From assembly GCF_014174355.1 (NCBI RefSeq), contig NZ_JABEQF010000003.1:62001-126000 (forward strand): a DNA stretch of 64,000 nt, read 5' to 3'. The DNA is from Gluconacetobacter azotocaptans (GTDB lineage: Bacteria > Pseudomonadota > Alphaproteobacteria > Acetobacterales > Acetobacteraceae). Numbering within the stretch: position 1 is the stretch's first letter; every line of letters begins with the position of its first letter. A model generated the notes under the pieces. The model had not been told where the DNA came from, did not search any database, and saw only the letters and a program-made list of their open reading frames with translations. Position numbers and translations under genes: made by a program. This document shows, one piece after another, positions 59,015-64,000 of the stretch.

Positions 59015-60322
59015 ATGGCGTCTTCCGCGATAGCCGCGAGATCCGACGATGCCCCTGCCGCCGCCCAGACTGCCGCGCCCATGAGCTGGATCGCCATCCT
59101 GCTCGGCTTTCTGACCGCTGTCGGTCCGGTATCGACGGATATCTATCTTCCCGCCTTCCCGGCGCTGGAGGCGTCCCTGCACGCCCAGGCGGGGTCGGCG
59201 CAGATGACGCTCGCCGTCTGGTTCGTCGGCCTGGCGGTGGGGCAGATCACGATGGGCCCGCTGTCCGACCGGTTCGGCCGGCGGATGCCCATGCTGGTGG
59301 GCACGCTGGTCTATACCCTGGCCTCGGTCGGCTGCGCCCTGGCGCCGGACATCTGGACGTTCTCCAGCTTCCGGCTGCTGGCGTCGCTGGGCGCGTCGGC
59401 CAGCCTGGTCATCCCCAGCGCCTGCGTGCGCGACATGTCCAACGGGAACGAGGCCGCGCGGCTGATGTCGCGGCTGGTGCTGGTCATGGGCGTGGTGCCC
59501 ATTCTGGCACCCACCCTGGGCGGCTTCGTGCTGTCGTTCACCACATGGCGGTCCATTTTCTGGGCGTCGGCGGTCTACGGGCTGATCTGCATCTTCCTGG
59601 TCGCGCGCGTACTGCCCGAAACCCTGGCGCCGGACGACCGCAGCGTGATGTCGCCGGTGGCGCTGGCCAGCCGTTACCTGACGCTGGTGCGCGACCGGGG
59701 GTTCATCACCAACGCCCTGGTGGCGGGCTTCGCCGCCTTCATGTCGTTCACCTACCTGTCGGAAGCGCCGTCGGTGTTCATCCATCTGTTCGGCTTCTCG
59801 CCGGCGCAGTTCGGCATGCTGTTCGGCGTGTTCGCCGTCTGCATGATCGGCGCGTCGCAGTTGAACGGCATGCTGGTGGGGCGTATCGACGCGACCCGTA
59901 TCCTGGGCCTGTCGGTGGGGACGGCCTTGCTGGGCACGGTGGCGATGGTGGTGGTGTCGATCGTCATGGCCTTCGCCATGCGGGGCGGCGCCGTCCTGCA
60001 CGGCCTGGCGCTGATTCCGCTGATCCTGACGATGATGGTGGCGCTGGGCACCACCGGCATCATCGGCCCCAACGCGACGGTGGGCGCCATGGCCGACCAT
60101 CCGCGCCTGGCGGGCAGCGCCGCGGCCTTCATCGGTACCTTGCAATATGTGCTGGGCGCCGTTGCCGGGGCCGTGGTCGGCATGTTGCCGGCCAACAACC
60201 CGGTGCCGATGGCGGGGGTCATGCTGCTGGGGGCGGTCATCATGCTGCTGATGGTGCTGATGCGGCCCGGACGCCCGCGCGATGCCGAGGCGACGCTGCC
60301 CGACGTGCCCGTCCTTCATTGA
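59015..60322 (+). CDS. MFS drug-resistance transporter, Bcr/CflA type, 435 aa
   Basis: Twelve-helix exporter. TAVGPVSTDIYLPAFPALE is the Bcr/CflA opening, GQITMGPLSDRFGRRMPML the MFS loop 2-3 motif and ARLMSRLVLVMGVVPILAPT the helix 5 antiporter motif. TACGGAG precedes the ATG at 59015. Proton-driven export of toxic compounds is probable; the substrate is unknown. Confidence 0.92.
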   Translation: MASSAIAARSDDAPAAAQTAAPMSWIAILLGFLTAVGPVSTDIYLPAFPALEASLHAQAGSAQMTLAVWFVGLAVGQITMGPLSDRFGRRMPMLVGTLVYTLASVGCALAPDIWTFSSFRLLASLGASASLVIPSACVRDMSNGNEAARLMSRLVLVMGVVPILAPTLGGFVLSFTTWRSIFWASAVYGLICIFLVARVLPETLAPDDRSVMSPVALASRYLTLVRDRGFITNALVAGFAAFMSFTYLSEAPSVFIHLFGFSPAQFGMLFGVFAVCMIGASQLNGMLVGRIDATRILGLSVGTALLGTVAMVVVSIVMAFAMRGGAVLHGLALIPLILTMMVALGTTGIIGPNATVGAMADHPRLAGSAAAFIGTLQYVLGAVAGAVVGMLPANNPVPMAGVMLLGAVIMLLMVLMRPGRPRDAEATLPDVPVLH

Positions 60323-60451
60323 TGCGCCCAGGCCCGGCGCCCTGCGGGCTTGCGGGCGACGGCGGCGGCGGGCTACAGCAGGTCGGGATTTTTCCGGTCC
60401 GGACATCAGGTTCGGGCCGGCTTTTCGCATGGGATGGATTTGGACACGGAC

Positions 60452-60982
60452 ATGACGACCGCCACGATGGACCTGAAGCAGCACATTCGCGGCATTCCGG
60501 ATTTTCCGAAGCCCGGCATCCTGTTCTACGACATCTCCACCCTGATGCGGGATGCGGATGCCTGGCAGGTGGCCATGGGCCGGATGACGCGCGCGGTCGC
60601 GCCCTGGGCGCCGGACATGCTGGCCGCCATTGAATCGCGCGGCTTCCTGACCGCCGCCCCGCTGGCCAGCCGCCTGGGCTGCGGGCTGGTGATGCTGCGC
60701 AAGCCCGGCAAGCTGCCGGGGGCGACGGTGTCGCACGAATACGACCTGGAATACGGCACCGACACCCTGCATATCCAAGCCGACGCGATCCGCCCGGGGC
60801 AGCGGGTGGTGGTGATGGACGACCTGCTGGCGACGGGCGGTACGCTGGCTGCGTCGGTCGCGCTGCTGCGCAAGGTGGGGGCCAACGTCGTCGGCGCCGC
60901 CACCCTGATCGAGATCCGCGCGCTGGGCGGACGCGAGCGCCTGGACATCCCGGTCGAAACCCTGGTGTCCTACGACGACTGA
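60452..60982 (+). CDS. apt: Adenine phosphoribosyltransferase, 176 aa
   Basis: Salvages adenine to AMP using [24 protein letters not shown] near the N-terminus, [14 protein letters not shown] and the PRPP loop [13 protein letters not shown] (about 119-131) identify it. ATG at 60452 was chosen; an in-frame ATG at 60434 would add six residues and cannot be excluded. Confidence 0.96.
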   Translation: MTTATMDLKQHIRGIPDFPKPGILFYDISTLMRDADAWQVAMGRMTRAVAPWAPDMLAAIESRGFLTAAPLASRLGCGLVMLRKPGKLPGATVSHEYDLEYGTDTLHIQADAIRPGQRVVVMDDLLATGGTLAASVALLRKVGANVVGAATLIEIRALGGRERLDIPVETLVSYDD

Positions 60983-61136
60983 TCCGCGCACGCTTTCGCC
61001 GGCCGGAAAGATACGGTTTGGGGAAGTCTGTTATGCGGAACGTTGCCTGCCGGGCGACGGTCGTGTGATCTAGACAGGCAGAGGAACCGTCGCAGGGGCG
61101 GCGTCGCACGCCGGAGCGGGGAGCAGGAATGCCGGG

Positions 61137-63359
61137 ATGAGGAGTCTTGCGCTGACCCTGGCCCGGACCCGCGTCGGCGACCTGTGGTCCCGCCTGTGGT
61201 CGGCCCCCCCCCGGCGGCAGGACCAGTTGCGCTGGCTGTTCGCCCCCGACCTGCTGACTTTCGGCTACGCGCTGCGAACGACGATCACGTCGCTGGTCGC
61301 GTTGGGCATCGCCCTGTGGTGGGAACTGGGCAGCCCGCAATGGGCGGCCCTGACGGTCTGGATGGTCGCCCAGGGCACACGGGGCAAGAGCGTCGCCAAG
61401 GCGCGCTGGCACCTGTTCGGGATGGTCGTCGGCACCATCTGCGCGGTGGCGCTGGTCGCCGCCCTGCCGCAGTCGCCGCTGCTGTTCATCGTGGCGCTGG
61501 CGGTGGGCATCGGCCTGTTCTGCTTTGTCGGCACGCTGCTGCCCGGCCCGGCGACGATGACCAACTACCGTATCCACGGCATGCGGGCCAGCGGCTTCAC
61601 CTACGCCATCATCGCGCTGGACGGCATCGCCGACCCCGAACACATCTTCCAGATCGCCATGGCCCGCGCCACCTACATCGTGCTGGGCATCGTGCTGGAA
61701 TCCTCGGTGTCCGCGCTGTTCCAGTTCCGCCTGGGCGAACGGGCGCGGGACCGGCTGACGCACAACTTCCTGACCGCCATCGACGGCGCGGCCCGGTCGC
61801 TGGCCGCGCTGCTGGCCGGCGACGGGCAGGTGCTGTCGCGGGCGCGGAGCGTGTTCGCCACCATCACCACCCTCAGCGACCAGATCGAATTCGCCGAGGT
61901 CGAACTGGGCCGCCATCACGGCCATGAAGGCGATCATGCCCGGGCGGCCCTGGCGCGGATCGCGGTGCTGCTGTCGCGCGGGCTGGACCTGGCGGCGCTG
62001 ATGCATATGCCCGGCGGGGTGCCCGCCGACGGGTTCCACGCCAATGCCGAGGGGGTGCGGACGTTCCTGCTGGACCTGCCCGCCCGGCTGGAAAGCGGCG
62101 ATGTCCGTCCGGTCCTGGACCGCCTGGGGGCGCTGCGGGCCGCTTGCCGGCAAAGCATCGCCGATTCGCTGGGCGAGGAGATGGGCAGCGACAGCCGGCC
62201 GCCGGCATCCGCCGACGCGGCGGCGGTCCTGCAACGGCAGAGGATGCTGCAGCACGGGCTGGACGCGATGCTGGACGATCTGGAACAGGCGATCATCCAG
62301 TTCGAGGCCAGCCTGCATCCGCTGCCGCACGACCATTTCCATTACCGCATCCGCAGCTTCCGCGACTGGCAGCAGGCGCTGGCCAACAGCCTGCGGGCCT
62401 CGGTCACGATCTTCGGCGCCGGGGTGATCTGGATCGCCACCGGCTGGCGCGACGGGCTGACGTTCCTGATGTTCGTCTCGATCGTCTGCAGCCTGTTCGC
62501 CACGCTGGAGAAGCCGGCGCTGGCGACGCAGGCGTTCCTGACCGGGGCCTTGTGGGCGGTGGGCGTATCGGGGGTGCTGGTGCTGTGGGTGCTGGCCACC
62601 CCCTCGAGCTACGAGATGCTGGCCCTTTGCCTCAGCCTGCCGATGCTGGCGGGGGGGCTGGCCTTCGCCTATCCGACCATCATCCTGGCGGCGGTGTCGT
62701 ACAATCTGTTCCTGCCCATCCTGATCGGCCCGGCCAACCAGGCCCGCCTGGATGAAATCGCGTTCTTCAACACCGCCATGCCGCTGATCCTGGCGCTGTG
62801 GTATGCGATGTGGACGTTCCGGCTGGTGCTGCCGTTCGATACCAAAGGCATGCGCTGGCAGATGCGCACCGGCATCCTGAAGGGGTTGCGGCTGCTGGCG
62901 CGCTCACGCACTCTGCCGTCGCCGCTGTATGTCATCGAACGCAATGTCGACCGCTTCGTGCGGCTGCTGACCAATGCGGAACAGACGCCCGAACCGGTGG
63001 TCGACGCGTACCTGCAAGGCATCCTGTCGGCGATGACCATCGGTCTGAACGTGATCCGCCTGCGCGCGGTCCTGGCGCGCAACGTCCTGCCGCCCCAGGC
63101 CCGGCAGGTGATCGAGGAAATGATGGGCCGCATGGCGCAGTTCAGCGGTCGCTATGGCGGCCATTACGGGCGCACGGCGCGGGCGGCGAAGCTTGCCATC
63201 CAGCGGATCACCTCGGAAGCCGGGCGGGAGGCGAATCTGGCCACCCGGATGGAAATGGACCGTGCGCTGTCGAGCCTGAACGTGATCTCGTACGAACTCG
63301 ACACCAACCAGATGTTCTTCGACGCCGCCAGCCCGTATCTGGATTCCGCCCTGGGTTGA
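61137..63359 (+). CDS. FUSC-family exporter (AaeB-like), 740 aa
   Basis: Inner-membrane protein with two hydrophobic blocks (about 45-200 and 420-570), each followed by a long helical cytoplasmic domain, the FUSC/AaeB plan for aromatic acid efflux. Signatures include PQWAALTVWMVAQGTRGKS and, in the second block, FAYPTIILAAVSYNLFLPIL. Upstream GGAGCAGG. No periplasmic adaptor is adjacent in this window. Confidence 0.88.
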   Translation: MRSLALTLARTRVGDLWSRLWSAPPRRQDQLRWLFAPDLLTFGYALRTTITSLVALGIALWWELGSPQWAALTVWMVAQGTRGKSVAKARWHLFGMVVGTICAVALVAALPQSPLLFIVALAVGIGLFCFVGTLLPGPATMTNYRIHGMRASGFTYAIIALDGIADPEHIFQIAMARATYIVLGIVLESSVSALFQFRLGERARDRLTHNFLTAIDGAARSLAALLAGDGQVLSRARSVFATITTLSDQIEFAEVELGRHHGHEGDHARAALARIAVLLSRGLDLAALMHMPGGVPADGFHANAEGVRTFLLDLPARLESGDVRPVLDRLGALRAACRQSIADSLGEEMGSDSRPPASADAAAVLQRQRMLQHGLDAMLDDLEQAIIQFEASLHPLPHDHFHYRIRSFRDWQQALANSLRASVTIFGAGVIWIATGWRDGLTFLMFVSIVCSLFATLEKPALATQAFLTGALWAVGVSGVLVLWVLATPSSYEMLALCLSLPMLAGGLAFAYPTIILAAVSYNLFLPILIGPANQARLDEIAFFNTAMPLILALWYAMWTFRLVLPFDTKGMRWQMRTGILKGLRLLARSRTLPSPLYVIERNVDRFVRLLTNAEQTPEPVVDAYLQGILSAMTIGLNVIRLRAVLARNVLPPQARQVIEEMMGRMAQFSGRYGGHYGRTARAAKLAIQRITSEAGREANLATRMEMDRALSSLNVISYELDTNQMFFDAASPYLDSALG

Positions 63360-63469
63360 CAACGGGGTCGTTTCGGCGGCGTCATGCGAACCAGCCCGCG
63401 GTGAGCGACCACGACACGCCCCTTCCTGGCGAGACCCCGGCGCAACTTCTGGCGGCGGCTCATGACGAG

Positions 63470-64000
63470 ATGAAATCGGTTTCCGGAGCCGCCCGACATC
63501 TTCCGACAAGACGGTCCGTCGGGCTCGGCCTCCTGGCCGCCCCTGCCTTGTGCGGGCCCTTGCGCCGTGCTTTTGCCTCTGAACACACCAGCTTTCCGTT
63601 TTCGGTGGCGTCCGGAGATCCCTCTGCATCGGGCGTCGTACTCTGGACACGCCTGGCAAGATCGGCGTTCGACCCCGAACCCATCTCCCACAATCCCATC
63701 CAGGTAGAATGGGTCATCGCCAAAGACTGGGATCTCGTGCACGTCGTCCAGTCAGGACTGGCTCTGGCGCGACCGGCCCTGGGTTTCAGCGTTCATGTCC
63801 ATGTCCAGGGATTGCAGGCGGCGCAGACCTATCATTATGGATTTTATCTCGGGGGAGAACGCAGTCCGGTGGGGCGCACCAAGACTCTTGCGTCCCCGGA
63901 TCAAAATCCGGCCTCGGCGCAATTTTCCGTGGTGAGCTGCCAGAATTGGGAAAACGGCTATTTCGATGCCTACCGGGGTATCGTGGAAGACGACCCTGAT
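63470..64000 (+). CDS. PhoD-type alkaline phosphatase, 5' part only
   Basis: Open to the window end (177 codons). Tat signal: PTRRSVGLGLLAAPALCGPL. The mature start FPFSVASGDPSASGVVLWTR is the classic PhoD N-terminal domain, and VVSCQNWENGYFDAYRGI begins the metallophosphatase domain. It should be secreted and hydrolyse phosphate esters under phosphate limitation. ATG 63470 gives the cleanest signal peptide; GTG at 63401 is an in-frame alternative. Confidence 0.88.
   Translation, partial: MKSVSGAARHLPTRRSVGLGLLAAPALCGPLRRAFASEHTSFPFSVASGDPSASGVVLWTRLARSAFDPEPISHNPIQVEWVIAKDWDLVHVVQSGLALARPALGFSVHVHVQGLQAAQTYHYGFYLGGERSPVGRTKTLASPDQNPASAQFSVVSCQNWENGYFDAYRGIVEDDPD

Noticed and set aside
59000-62342. 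Two minus-strand frames of 663 and 700 codons
   Set aside because: Antisense to the Bcr/CflA transporter, apt and FUSC genes; His/Gln/Arg-rich shadows.
1-64000. Insertion sequences, CRISPR arrays, rRNA
   Set aside because: No transposase-like protein, no regularly spaced repeats and no rRNA sequence seen.

Overview
The window looks like the chromosome of an acetic acid bacterium (Acetobacteraceae, alphaproteobacteria). It is GC-rich throughout and holds an almost complete temperate phage (about 1-46,240) abutting a tRNA-Pro gene, followed by about 17.7 kb of ordinary chromosome (46,250-64,000). The family assignment rests on protein character, GC content and gene content only; the species cannot be named from this sequence.

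Prophage, early-left arm (1-9,600, minus strand). About 20 small genes are packed with 4-base ATGA overlaps and appear to be driven from one promoter (pL, about 9,584-9,613). The operon ends in an excisionase-like HTH protein and a tyrosine integrase cut by the window edge. It also carries adjacent DNA adenine and cytosine methyltransferases, an XRE-type regulator, two paralogous 66-aa zinc-finger-like proteins and many proteins I cannot identify.

Immunity region (9,580-12,170). An S24-type CI repressor is divergent from a small Cro/YdaS-like protein. Five copies of a 13-bp palindrome, near consensus TAGGCAnTGCCTA, lie at pL (two) and pR (three). Where lambda has rexAB, between cI and pL, sits a membrane-anchored Mrr-type nuclease, a candidate lysogen-expressed defence gene.

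Early-right arm (12,170-19,236). Small regulators come first, including an unusual run of four plus/minus gene pairs overlapping tail to tail, then a DnaB-type helicase, a replication-type protein whose gene contains an AT-rich repeat cluster (candidate origin), and a DUF6362-like HTH protein just before the packaging genes.

Late region (19,504-46,170, plus strand). The head module is lambda-like: small and large terminase, gpW, portal, S49 protease, acidic scaffold candidate, decoration protein D and capsid E. The tail module is Mu-like and contractile: sheath, tube, frameshifted chaperone, tape measure, gpN, gpP, gp45, gp46, gp47, gp48 and fibres. The phage is therefore a mosaic myovirus. 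A HigBA toxin-antitoxin pair interrupts the tail operon on the opposite strand. After the fibres and a terminator come lysis genes (XhlA-like protein, SleB/CwlJ-type hydrolase, small membrane protein), then a tail-end cargo of two lipoproteins, a tiny membrane protein and a papain-like protein.

Chromosome (46,250-64,000). tRNA-Pro(CGG), a LOG-family protein, an MFS transporter, a NUDIX hydrolase, secB, an M20 peptidase, the vitamin B6 pair pdxA-pdxJ, tldD, a periplasmic trehalase, heme A synthase ctaA, a VTT-domain membrane protein, a Bcr/CflA-type exporter, apt, a FUSC-family exporter and the start of a PhoD-type alkaline phosphatase. Two related hairpin-rich intergenic repeats flank pdxAJ. 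No insertion sequence, CRISPR array or rRNA was seen, and no gap over 300 bases lacks a gene.
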